A DNA stretch of 64,000 bases from DAINRZ01 sp964634885 (GTDB lineage: Bacteria; Bacteroidota; Ignavibacteria; Kapaibacteriales; UBA2268). The notes under the pieces are model-generated. The model worked only from the letters and a program-made list of their open reading frames with translations. It made no database searches and had not been told where the DNA came from. The position numbers were made by a program, and so were the translations under genes. Location: contig CAZWLN010000001.1 in the NCBI GenBank assembly GCA_964634885.1, positions 124,001 to 188,000 of the forward strand. Reading direction: 5' to 3'. Shown here piece after piece: positions 1 to 7,954 of this stretch (position 1 is the stretch's first letter; each line of letters begins with the position of its first letter).

Positions 1-1317
1 GTATGCAATCATGAAATTCCGGGTAGAATCGAAGATGATACCGGTAATCGTGTCCATGTCCGTAAACAATTCCCTGTCGGTTTTTTTGGTTTCGATATTA
101 ACGAAAAGAATGGTATCCGGTTTTGTAAAGGTCAGGTATTTGGAATCGGGAGTAAAAGAATGAACAACAGCCTCTATCTGAAAATATTTGACAAAAGAGG
201 AATCGACGACATTAATTAATGCTGTTGAACCATCCATCCAACTCCAGACCGAAGCAAGGCTGCAATCAGAGTTAGAAATAATTCTTTCCGGATACATGAT
301 ATATCCTATCGGTATGGAAGCTATTTTGGTACTGTCCTCAATATCATATATGAAATATGTTTGGTAAGGCGGTGGGTCAGAAGAATATTTACTACAACTG
401 TAATATGTACTTTTGTGGCCTATTCCTCTTTTTAAATCTGATGTTACATAATTGAGCGAAGTCGATGACCATTTTAAAGACGGCCAAGTTTTGAATAATA
501 ATGTGTCTTCCCGGATGTCATAAACATAACCATCAACTTCCAGATACCTCATGTTTGCCGTAAGAAAATATCTATATATTTCCGATCTCTGCAGCTTCTT
601 CTTATATATAATACTCCCATTAGCTGCATCCATAAGATTAAAGGTATCAGGTTTCAAAAGATAAGTCAGATGTTTGCCTCCATCGCAGAAACGAACATCC
701 AGTGCTTTTGGAGTCAGATGGATGCTGCCTGATTGCATTCCGTCTTTTACAGACCAGTATTCCAGTGAGTCGGCCCGCCGGATTACCACCTGTTCTTTTT
801 CAGGTAGAATGAACGCGTCCGGATTCGATGAAGGTATCTCTCCAAGGAACAATTCCTCACTTGTACTGCCGGTTTTCGTATCGATTACGGTCAGTTTAAG
901 TGTGGCCCTGTTGAACACGAACAGGGATTCACCGCCGTAACTGAGGCTGTAAATGCAATTGGTATCATTAATGACGTCGATGACGGTTTTCAACAGCATT
1001 TCACCGCTATGATAATTATATATGTACAGCAGGCTGTCGTAATTGACTGCAAATCTTCCGGATTTTCCATCAATGGAAGATTTATTCGTATATTTAAGGG
1101 TCATATCTGTGATGTTTTCATGTATCTTGTCTGTTTCCAGATCAATCTTGTAAAAGCATACTGCTTCTTCATCATAATGATAGCATAAAATTACAACTTC
1201 TTTATCATTGCCCGGATCCATCAGACTATACAAATCGATTGGGCTTCCGTCTTCAAAAGCGCTTAATTTCGATACAAGCGAAATAAAAAGAATTAGCAGC
1301 AATATGAACTTTCTCAT
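1..1317 (-). CDS. Exported beta-propeller-like protein, C terminus cut by window edge
   Basis: Open frame on the minus strand from an ATG at 1317 to the window edge, 439 codons with no stop. It opens with a typical Sec signal peptide (MRKFILLLILFISLVSKLSA, residues 1-20). The rest is made of short repeated blade-like stretches such as IDLETDK, VIDTKTGST and VDGYVYDI, in the style of WD40/PQQ propellers, so a secreted or surface propeller is likely. The C terminus, where a T9SS sorting domain would sit if present, lies outside the window. It resembles in style, but not closely in sequence, the WD40 proteins at 8-18 kb. Specific function unknown. Confidence 0.75.
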   Translation of the reverse strand, partial: MRKFILLLILFISLVSKLSAFEDGSPIDLYSLMDPGNDKEVVILCYHYDEEAVCFYKIDLETDKIHENITDMTLKYTNKSSIDGKSGRFAVNYDSLLYIYNYHSGEMLLKTVIDVINDTNCIYSLSYGGESLFVFNRATLKLTVIDTKTGSTSEELFLGEIPSSNPDAFILPEKEQVVIRRADSLEYWSVKDGMQSGSIHLTPKALDVRFCDGGKHLTYLLKPDTFNLMDAANGSIIYKKKLQRSEIYRYFLTANMRYLEVDGYVYDIREDTLLFKTWPSLKWSSTSLNYVTSDLKRGIGHKSTYYSCSKYSSDPPPYQTYFIYDIEDSTKIASIPIGYIMYPERIISNSDCSLASVWSWMDGSTALINVVDSSFVKYFQIEAVVHSFTPDSKYLTFTKPDTILFVNIETKKTDRELFTDMDTITGIIFDSTRNFMIAY

Positions 1318-1395
1318 AGAATCCTCACGAATTTCCGATTTCCGAAAAATTATAATGCTAATATAATAAATTAAGATATGTGAATGAAAGAAAAA

Positions 1396-1640
1396 TTAAA
1401 TACAGTTCCAACGGGTTGGAGAGAATGGGAACAGCACGCCTTGTGTCTCTTCACATTCGTAATTCGTAATTCGTAATTGACTCTGCCGGTCTCGATGCGC
1501 TCGGTACCGTGTGAGACAGGTCTGAGACCTGTCTCTACAGCTAATTCTCTTGAGAATGGTATCGATTTCTGAGACGCAAACCTTGCGTCTCTCCACATTC
1601 GTAATTCGCAAATCGTAATTATCTACACTCCCAACTCAAC
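1396..1640. repeat. Intergenic repeat cluster with perfect inverted repeats
   Basis: The 343-base spacer between two minus-strand genes is filled with short repeats. CCTTGYGTCTCTYCACATTC followed by ATTCGTAATT-like runs occurs twice (about 1440-1480 and 1581-1620). Two perfect hairpins are visible: 1513-1535 (arms GAGACAGGTC/GACCTGTCTC, 3-base loop) and 1571-1591 (arms GAGACGCAA/TTGCGTCTC, 3-base loop). Small open frames here are made of repeat sequence and are not convincing genes. The hairpins could help terminate transcription of the gene ending at 1661, but no U-tract follows them. Confidence 0.7.
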
Positions 1641-1660
1641 ATCAAGCCAATTAGCAACTC

Positions 1661-2494
1661 TCAAAGTTGGTCATAGATTGAGCTGACAAAGCCCGGCATG
1701 ACGATGGGCTTAATCGTCTCAGACTGCCCTGTAGCCACATCGATAGTAAGCAGCACAGCGCAAACTCTCTCATCACCCTCAGCCATCTCATACTTGTGTG
1801 GCGTCTGCAATGTAAATCTCCGGAGGGCAATATCTTTGCGCATACCGACAACCGAATCGAAGGGGCCGGTCATTCCCACATCGGAAATGAAAGCAGTACC
1901 GTTCGGCAGGATAGACGCATCGGCAGTGGGTATATGTGTGTGTGTACCCAAGACAGCGCTGACCTTGCCGTCCAGGAACCACCCCATGGTAACTTTTTCG
2001 GCAGTAGCGTCTGCATGAAAATCGACAATTACAATCTTTGTTTTCTCATTAATAGACTTCAGGGCATATTCGGCAGCCTTGAAGGGACAGTCGATGGCCT
2101 GCATGAAAGTCCGGCCCTGGAGCTGTAGTACGCATACAGATATGTCTTCGTCATAGTTGACGATGGCATAGCCCTTGCCGGGATTGCCCGAAGGATAGTT
2201 AAGGGGGCGGAGGATGTTCGGATTGGCAGCCAGCAGGGGCCTGGATTTCCAGTTGTCCCAGATATGATTGCCCGTAGTTATGATCCTGACATCCTGTTCG
2301 AATAAAATGTCGGCTTCCTTTTCGGTCAAGCCTTTACCGTTGGTAATGTTCTCACCGTTAGCAATAATAAAATCGACTTCATATTTTTGCCTGATTTCGG
2401 GTAAATAGGTTTTTACTGCCTTTAACCCCGGTTCACCTACTATATCACCAATAAACAGTACATTAAGCTTACTTTTCACTTTTACCTTTCCCAA
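1661..2494 (-). CDS. YmdB-family metallophosphoesterase (TIGR00282 type)
   Basis: 277-residue cytosolic protein of the YmdB family of calcineurin-like phosphodiesterases; characterised members hydrolyse 2',3'-cyclic nucleotides. The metal-binding blocks are all present in order: GDIVGE near the N terminus, NGEN, TTGNHIWD, DFHADATAEK and GTHTHIPTADA. Length is typical (about 260-280). The first ATG is followed by a short basic stretch (GKVKVKSK) before the conserved LNVLFIGD, so the true start could be slightly later. It is transcribed alone, away from the plus-strand genes that follow. Confidence 0.92.
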   Translation of the reverse strand: MGKVKVKSKLNVLFIGDIVGEPGLKAVKTYLPEIRQKYEVDFIIANGENITNGKGLTEKEADILFEQDVRIITTGNHIWDNWKSRPLLAANPNILRPLNYPSGNPGKGYAIVNYDEDISVCVLQLQGRTFMQAIDCPFKAAEYALKSINEKTKIVIVDFHADATAEKVTMGWFLDGKVSAVLGTHTHIPTADASILPNGTAFISDVGMTGPFDSVVGMRKDIALRRFTLQTPHKYEMAEGDERVCAVLLTIDVATGQSETIKPIVMPGFVSSIYDQL

Positions 2495-2688
2495 TTACTT
2501 TTATTTAGTATCACAAGTGCAAATTATAAAATTTGTTTCTATTGATGAAATTTTTTACTTGATGAAGAAAAAATGTTGAAATAATTATTAATGAAAGTGT
2601 TTTATTAAAGCATTATTTTTAATAAATTGTAATGTGAATACTATTGTTAAGAATGAAAGTTAAACCGGCAGTAACGGCGAAAGAGATT

Positions 2689-3234
2689 ATGAAGATATAC
2701 ACAAAAACGGGCGATGACGGTACTACAGGGCTTTTCAACGGCAGGCGGGTCAGCAAAGCCTCTCTCCGTGTAGAATCATACGGCGCTGTTGACGAGTTGA
2801 ACTCTGTTCTTGGAATGGCGCTGTCGCAGTGTTCCGACCAGAGCCTCAGGAAAGATCTTCTGATTGTTTCTAATATGCTTTTTACTCTTGGTTCGGACAT
2901 GGCAACACCTTTGGAGCCACGGCCGAAATTCGAAGTGAAGCGTCTCAGCAGCGAATGTATCAACTGGCTGGAAGGTAAAATTGACGAGTACAACACCAAA
3001 TTGCCTGAGCTCAGGAATTTCATTCTGCCGGGGGGAAGTTTTGTCTCTGCCTGCATCCATCACGCAAGGACTGTTTGCCGCAGGGCCGAACGCAGGGCAA
3101 TAGCCCTTGCCGAAGAAGAACCGATTGGCGAGAACACCGTCCGGTTCCTTAACAGGCTTTCCGATTACCTGTTTACTGCCGCTCGCCTGGAAAATATGCT
3201 TAGCGGCAACGAAGAGATTACTGCTGATTTTTGA
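2689..3234 (+). CDS. PduO-type cob(I)alamin adenosyltransferase
   Basis: Transfers the adenosyl group of ATP to cob(I)alamin to make coenzyme B12. The family signature begins at once: MKIYTKTGDDGTTGLFNG, then SYGAVDELNSVLG, and later the ATP-contact region GSFVSACIHHARTVCRRAER and the C-terminal RFLNRLSDYLFTAAR. The start is placed at the ATG at 2689 because it gives the canonical N terminus and has AAAGAG seven bases upstream; an in-frame ATG at 2644 would add 15 unconserved residues. Length (181) suits the family. The dCMP deaminase gene follows 37 bases downstream and is probably co-transcribed. No cobalamin riboswitch was seen upstream. Confidence 0.93.
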   Translation: MKIYTKTGDDGTTGLFNGRRVSKASLRVESYGAVDELNSVLGMALSQCSDQSLRKDLLIVSNMLFTLGSDMATPLEPRPKFEVKRLSSECINWLEGKIDEYNTKLPELRNFILPGGSFVSACIHHARTVCRRAERRAIALAEEEPIGENTVRFLNRLSDYLFTAARLENMLSGNEEITADF

Positions 3235-3271
3235 AAATAGAAAAATTGTTAACTATTCCCGGAGTAAAATC

Positions 3272-3835
3272 ATGGATAACATTCAGGAAATGCAAAGACC
3301 ATCTTGGGACCAGCTCTATATCACCATGTGCTATCTTGTAGGCATGCGCAGCCGCGACCTGCACACCCATGTCGGTTCCATCATCGTCGATTCGGACAAT
3401 GTACTTGTTTCAACAGGCTACAATTCACTACCCCGTACCATCGAAGTTGACCCCGAAGGATTGCGTATGTCGAGGGAAGGAGGCGAGAAGTATTTCTGGA
3501 TGGAACACGCCGAAAGGAATGCCATTTACAACGCTGCACGGCGCGGTACCGTCCTCAAGGGCTGCAAGATATACATACCCTGGACACCGTGCACGGATTG
3601 CGCCAGAGGTATCATCCAGTGCGGCATTTCTGAGGTCATTATTCATCGTAACGGGCAGGATTTCTACGACAAGTTTACTAACGGAAAGTGGACCGATTCA
3701 TACAGGCGTACATACGAGATGCTCGGCGAGGCTGGTGTGAAGATACGCTTTTACGAATGTAATATTGCCATACCTGAGATATACATGAACGGGAAATCAC
3801 ACGATGCCGGTGAATACCTTAACAGGAAAAGATAA
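3272..3835 (+). CDS. Deoxycytidylate (dCMP) deaminase family protein
   Basis: 187-residue zinc-dependent deaminase that would convert dCMP to dUMP for dTTP synthesis. The zinc motif is complete: MEHAERNAI (His plus catalytic Glu) and TPCTDCARGI (two Cys). The N-terminal block WDQLYITMCYLVGMRSRD with THVGSIIVD is characteristic of the dCMP/ComEB group. The open frame extends upstream through the adenosyltransferase gene, but ATG 3272 preceded by CCGGAGTAA is the clear start. Substrate is inferred from the family; a relaxed cytidine-type deaminase is the alternative. Confidence 0.9.
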   Translation: MDNIQEMQRPSWDQLYITMCYLVGMRSRDLHTHVGSIIVDSDNVLVSTGYNSLPRTIEVDPEGLRMSREGGEKYFWMEHAERNAIYNAARRGTVLKGCKIYIPWTPCTDCARGIIQCGISEVIIHRNGQDFYDKFTNGKWTDSYRRTYEMLGEAGVKIRFYECNIAIPEIYMNGKSHDAGEYLNRKR

Positions 3836-3888
3836 CTGTATCTGTTGAGCAAATAATAATTTTTATTCTTTTTTACAAAGGTATCGTT

Positions 3889-4197
3889 ATGGTTTTGGCA
3901 GAATTTGCAATGTTCCCTACAGATAAGGGGGAGAGTGTCAGCAAATATGTTTCACAGGTAATTGACACGATTGACAAAAGCGGCATTACATACCAGTTGA
4001 CGCCCATGGGGACAATCCTCGAAGGAAGCTGGGATGAAGTAATGGGTGTAATCGGAGCCTGTTTCAAGGTTCTCGAACCTCAGTGCAACCGGATTAACAC
4101 TTCCGTTAAAGTTGATTACCGAAAAGGCAGCGAATCGCGTATGACTTCAAAAATAGATAAGATACAGTCCATTTTGAACAGAGAGGTTAGTCATTGA
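3889..4197 (+). CDS. MTH1187/YqgV-family thiamine-binding protein
   Basis: 102-residue protein of the DUF77 family, a ferredoxin-like alpha/beta fold that forms tetramers and whose members bind thiamine or related pyrimidines. Conserved features visible: MVLAEFAMFP at the N terminus, SVSKYVSQVI, YQLTPMGTILEG and a C-terminal VKVDYRKGSESRM segment. Length is standard. It lies 53 bases after the dCMP deaminase gene on the same strand. No TPP riboswitch was recognised in the leader, so a link to thiamine regulation is not shown. Confidence 0.88.
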   Translation: MVLAEFAMFPTDKGESVSKYVSQVIDTIDKSGITYQLTPMGTILEGSWDEVMGVIGACFKVLEPQCNRINTSVKVDYRKGSESRMTSKIDKIQSILNREVSH

Positions 4198-4349
4198 GAA
4201 ACGACTGTAGTTTTTATATCTTACTTTATTATCAAAGTATTTACTGAATGCGCTTAGATTTTATTTCAGATTTATAACTCGCAGCAGCTATGTCTTTAAT
4301 AATTAATATTGTTACGGATTGTGTATTCATAATAATTACCGAATAATTT

Positions 4350-5249
4350 ATGAATAAAATATTCTTATTAATTTGCTTTTTCATACAATTAGCCGGCGTT
4401 GCGGCTAAACCACCGATAGATTCACTCCGAAAAGCAATCGATGAAGTAGTACAATCGAAGAAGGCCACGGTAGGTGTTGCAATACAAGGCCCTGAGAACG
4501 GCGACACTTTAACGATCGGCAACGGCAGGCATTACCCGATGCAAAGCGTTTATAAGTTCCACCTTGCCCTGGCAGTATTGAATATGGTGGACAAAGGGGA
4601 ACTGTCATTGGATCAAAAAGTCCTGATCAAAAAAAAGGATTTGAGGCCTGATACCTGGAGCCCCCTGAGGGAGAAATACCCGGAAGGAAACATCGAGCTT
4701 ACCATAAATGAATTGATTACATACACCGTTTCGTACAGTGACAATAACTGTTGCGACATTCTTTTCAGGATCGCCGGCGGAACGAAAAATGTCGAAAAAT
4801 ACATTAAAAGCCTCGGGATAAAAGATGTAGCCATCAGGGCAACAGAAGCAGAAATGCACAGGAATTGGAAAGTACAGTTCCTGAACCGGACGACTCCGTA
4901 CTCTGTAGTACAGTTGCTCGAACGTTTTTTCAAAGGCACTGTACTTTCAAAGACAAGTACTGATTTCCTCATGAATGTGATGACAAATTCCCATAATCCC
5001 GGCAACCGTATCCTTGGAATGATGTCCGAAAGTACCGCCATTGCCCACAAATCAGGTACTTCCGGCAGGGATAGGAATGGAATCGTGGCTGCCTGCAATG
5101 ACATCGGTATTGTTACCCTTCCTGACGGGAGGCATTTTACAATTGCTGTTTTCGTATCCGACTCTAAGGAGAACGATGAAACCAATGCACGCATAATTGC
5201 AGAGATTACTAAACTGTCATGGGAATATTTTTTAAAAGGAAATAAGTGA
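4350..5249 (+). CDS. Class A beta-lactamase, subclass A2 (PER/CfxA-like)
   Basis: 299-residue exported serine beta-lactamase. A signal peptide covers about residues 1-19. Catalytic motifs are intact: S66-V-Y-K69 (SxxK), S130-D-N132, the omega-loop Glu in ATEAEMH (E166), and K234-S-G236 in place of KTG. The segment DTWSPLREKYP and the SYSDNNCCDILFR context are typical of the PER/CfxA/CepA subclass found in Bacteroidota. The protein should hydrolyse beta-lactams in the periplasm; spectrum cannot be read from sequence. Its stop overlaps the GTG start of the following lipoprotein gene by four bases, so the two are translationally coupled. Confidence 0.93.
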   Translation: MNKIFLLICFFIQLAGVAAKPPIDSLRKAIDEVVQSKKATVGVAIQGPENGDTLTIGNGRHYPMQSVYKFHLALAVLNMVDKGELSLDQKVLIKKKDLRPDTWSPLREKYPEGNIELTINELITYTVSYSDNNCCDILFRIAGGTKNVEKYIKSLGIKDVAIRATEAEMHRNWKVQFLNRTTPYSVVQLLERFFKGTVLSKTSTDFLMNVMTNSHNPGNRILGMMSESTAIAHKSGTSGRDRNGIVAACNDIGIVTLPDGRHFTIAVFVSDSKENDETNARIIAEITKLSWEYFLKGNK

Positions 5250-6178
5250 AATATTATCCCAAGTATATATTATTATTACCGGTTGCAATAATACTGATTA
5301 CAGCCTGTACAGGCGTCTCACCGCTGATGAGAGCTTACAAAGCAGATTCCCGGGAGATGCTGAGGCAATACCTCGATGATTGGAAACGAAAAACTCCACT
5401 CGTCAACAACGAAGAATTCCGGAATTTGAATGATACCCTTAAGTATGCTTATGATGTCTATTCTGCTTTTATTAAAATATTATCTTCCGAGTTTAATAAT
5501 CAAAATATTCTATTACCTGATTCAATCGATGTCATGATTTGTGACTTACCAAACTTTAACTATCATTACATCGATTCTGTTGTAGTAAATAATATAAAAA
5601 CGTCTGTCAAATCGGATTCTTTAAAAAATATTCTTCTTAAAAAAAAGAACGGCAAACTTGAACAATCTGTTATTAATCAATATTTTCCGGGGATAGAATA
5701 CCATGGTTTTAGAAATAGTATGATTTCCCGTCCATTTGGAAAATTTCTTTACATACCTGATAGTTCTTACTGTCAATTGAATGTTCTTCTGGTAACAAAA
5801 GAATTCAAAGAAACTATAAATCTCTTTATATATGGAGTTAAGGATTATGGAAGCGGGGGCTTTATTGAATATTATAATCAAGGCTATTCTGACTACCCTA
5901 TTCCACATTATGATATAAGTCACTTGAACATCAGCGAGGAAATTAAAAGTAGAGAAAACTTCTTTAATACTAATATTCAATATCTTTATTCAAGCTTTTT
6001 AAATTGCGATTATTGTTATTTACCAATTGTAATGAAATTTGACAAGAATTTGGAAAATGTTTTGATTGAATACAGGAATCAAAAGGATTTGACCGGCATC
6101 ATTGTTATGTCCAACAAAGATGGTAATTGGGAGTTAGTACTGTCGCAAAACTTCAAAAGCAGTTATACAATAGAATGA
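5246..6178 (+). CDS. Lipoprotein of unknown function coupled to the beta-lactamase gene
   Basis: 310 residues beginning at a GTG that shares GTGA with the beta-lactamase stop and has AAAAGGA upstream. The N terminus is a lipoprotein signal, with lipobox LITAC at about residues 17-21. The mature part has no family I recognise; it is rich in aromatic residues and Asn/Asp, with no further membrane segment. Base composition drops to clearly AT-rich from about 5450 onward compared with the gene before it. Because of the overlap it is expressed with the beta-lactamase, but a shared function is only a guess. Confidence 0.8.
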   Translation: MKYYPKYILLLPVAIILITACTGVSPLMRAYKADSREMLRQYLDDWKRKTPLVNNEEFRNLNDTLKYAYDVYSAFIKILSSEFNNQNILLPDSIDVMICDLPNFNYHYIDSVVVNNIKTSVKSDSLKNILLKKKNGKLEQSVINQYFPGIEYHGFRNSMISRPFGKFLYIPDSSYCQLNVLLVTKEFKETINLFIYGVKDYGSGGFIEYYNQGYSDYPIPHYDISHLNISEEIKSRENFFNTNIQYLYSSFLNCDYCYLPIVMKFDKNLENVLIEYRNQKDLTGIIVMSNKDGNWELVLSQNFKSSYTIE

Positions 6179-6272
6179 AATCATGTTTTTTCTTTAGAAT
6201 AATAAAGTAATTTTCCAGGATGTTCGTTTAAATATAATTACGTATAATTTTAAAAAACAGCAGGAGTAAGAT

Positions 6273-6953
6273 TTGATTGAAAAACTGAAAGAAAAAGATT
6301 TGTGGAAAAGTGTAATAGTAATCGCAATTTCGGCAGCTTTCAGCGTGGGGGTCTTCATCATCAGGTACAGCTACACCGGCTCAATCAGGCTCAGGTTCCT
6401 TAACTGGAATCTTTTCCTTGCCGCCGTCCCCTGGCTGATTACTGTTTCATTCCATCTCTATCCGGCGCTCGTAAAAAAGAAGCTATTATTTGTACCTCTG
6501 CTTTGTACATGGATATTGTTTTTTCCCAATGCACCCTATATTATGACCGACCTGTTCCATCTTGATTTCGGGGACAATTCAGCCCAGTGGTTCGACCTGG
6601 TGCTCATCTTCTCATACGCCTGGACAGGGCTGCTGTTTTGCTTCTACAGCCTCAGGGACATGGAAAGGCTCCTCAGCCCACACCTTAAGCAGTGGGTAAT
6701 TACCCTGATGAGCATGGCAATTCTTTTCCTGAGCGGCCTCGGTGTTTACCTCGGCAGGTTCAGCAGGTGGAACAGCTGGGATATTATCAGGAATCCGTTG
6801 AACCTGGTTGCTGACGTTGCAGACAGGTTCCTCGACCCGTTTTCCCATCCCAGGACATGGGGAATGACTATTCTTACCGGCATTCTGCTTAACATTATTT
6901 ATTTTACGCTTAAATCGGGTAGTTTCTCTAAAAAGGAAAAAGTTGTTCAATAA
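6273..6953 (+). CDS. DUF1361 integral membrane protein
   Basis: 226 residues with about six hydrophobic helices. The family hallmark is seen in the centre: LLCTWILFFPNAPYIMTDLFHL, followed by WFDLVLIFSYAWTGL and SGLGVYLGRFSRWNSWDI. The start is a TTG at 6273 with CAGGAGTAAG just upstream; no nearby ATG keeps the conserved N terminus. DUF1361 proteins have no established function. It is followed 39 bases later by the VOC gene on the same strand. Confidence 0.88.
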   Translation: MIEKLKEKDLWKSVIVIAISAAFSVGVFIIRYSYTGSIRLRFLNWNLFLAAVPWLITVSFHLYPALVKKKLLFVPLLCTWILFFPNAPYIMTDLFHLDFGDNSAQWFDLVLIFSYAWTGLLFCFYSLRDMERLLSPHLKQWVITLMSMAILFLSGLGVYLGRFSRWNSWDIIRNPLNLVADVADRFLDPFSHPRTWGMTILTGILLNIIYFTLKSGSFSKKEKVVQ

Positions 6954-6992
6954 AAAATAAAAGTTATGATTTGTTAACTTAACGGAGTAATT

Positions 6993-7781
6993 ATGCAGGA
7001 AATTACCAGCCACAAACCGGGAACAATGTGCTGGGTTGACCTTTCGACAACCAACCAGGCAGAAGCCAGGAAATTTTACAATATGCTGTTTGGATGGGAA
7101 TCGACCGAGGTTCCTTCCGTTGACGGTAGGAACTATACTATTCTCAGCATCGGCGGTAAGCCGGTGGCAGCCCTTTCAGAGATGACCGACGAGCAGAAAA
7201 AGATGAATATGCAGCCTTACTGGCTGCCCTATATTTCTGTAGAAAATGTCGATGAAATACTCTTAAGGACAAATGAACTCGGCGGCGGAGTAATTGCAGA
7301 CGCTTTTGACGTAACGAACCAGTGCCGCATGGGATTGATTTCCGATCCCGAAGGGGCCATCCTCGCTCTGTGGCAGCCCAAAGACTCAATCGGCATGTAT
7401 TATAAGAATATTCACGGCACTCTCAACTGGCTGGAACATGCAAGCCATCAGCCTGAGAAATCCATTCCTTTCCTCGAAAAGCTCTTCGGCTGGAAAGCCA
7501 GGACACAGGACATGGGAGGCACCATTTACACTGTCTTTTCCTTAGGTGAAGAAGCAGCCGCCGGGCTATATACCATGCCTCCGGAAATGAACCACCTGCC
7601 GTCACATTGGCTGCCAACTTTCCTGACAGAAGACATCGACCGTTCGATTGAAATAATCAATGCTAACGGCGGCCAGATACTGTTGCCGAAAATGTTCACC
7701 GAAGAAGTCGGCTTCTACATTGTCTTCCGCGATCCCCAGGGTGCAGTCTCAGGCCTGGTAGAGGAGCCAATGAATAAGTAA
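6993..7781 (+). CDS. Two-domain VOC (glyoxalase/bleomycin-resistance fold) protein
   Basis: 262 residues containing two consecutive vicinal-oxygen-chelate domains. Domain 1 (about 1-130) has GTMCWVDLSTTNQAEARKFY, FYNMLFGW and a closing DPEGAILALWQP. Domain 2 (about 135-258) has GTLNWLEHAS, FLEKLFGW and DPQGAVSGLV. This layout matches hydroxylase/glyoxalase-like VOC proteins whose substrates are mostly unknown. ATG 6993 is preceded by ACGGAGTAAT. A strong terminator follows directly, closing the transcription unit. Confidence 0.9.
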   Translation: MQEITSHKPGTMCWVDLSTTNQAEARKFYNMLFGWESTEVPSVDGRNYTILSIGGKPVAALSEMTDEQKKMNMQPYWLPYISVENVDEILLRTNELGGGVIADAFDVTNQCRMGLISDPEGAILALWQPKDSIGMYYKNIHGTLNWLEHASHQPEKSIPFLEKLFGWKARTQDMGGTIYTVFSLGEEAAAGLYTMPPEMNHLPSHWLPTFLTEDIDRSIEIINANGGQILLPKMFTEEVGFYIVFRDPQGAVSGLVEEPMNK

Positions 7782-7830
7782 AATACCGGAAATTCATTTG
7801 TTATGTGCTTTAATAAGAATGATCAATGAG

Positions 7831-7856
7831 GCGGGCTGAATGGCCCGCTTTTTTTA
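7831..7856 (+). terminator. Rho-independent terminator after the VOC gene
   Basis: Perfect six-base-pair GC stem GCGGGC/GCCCGC (7831-7836 and 7843-7848) with a six-base loop, followed by seven T residues. It lies 50 bases after the VOC stop codon. Confidence 0.92.
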
Positions 7857-7954
7857 TATCTTAGGATTCAGGTATTGAAAAAATAATTATAATATTACAA
7901 AAAAAATGAATAAGTTACTTTCATATAATGATGTATAACTATTACATTTTTGCC

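Noticed and set aside
1371..1611. Two minus-strand open frames of about 70-75 codons
   Set aside because: Composed of the repeated GTCTC/ATTCGTAATT sequence; no credible protein or start signal.
4613..5194. Minus-strand open frame of 193 codons over the beta-lactamase gene
   Set aside because: Opposite a gene with every catalytic motif in frame.
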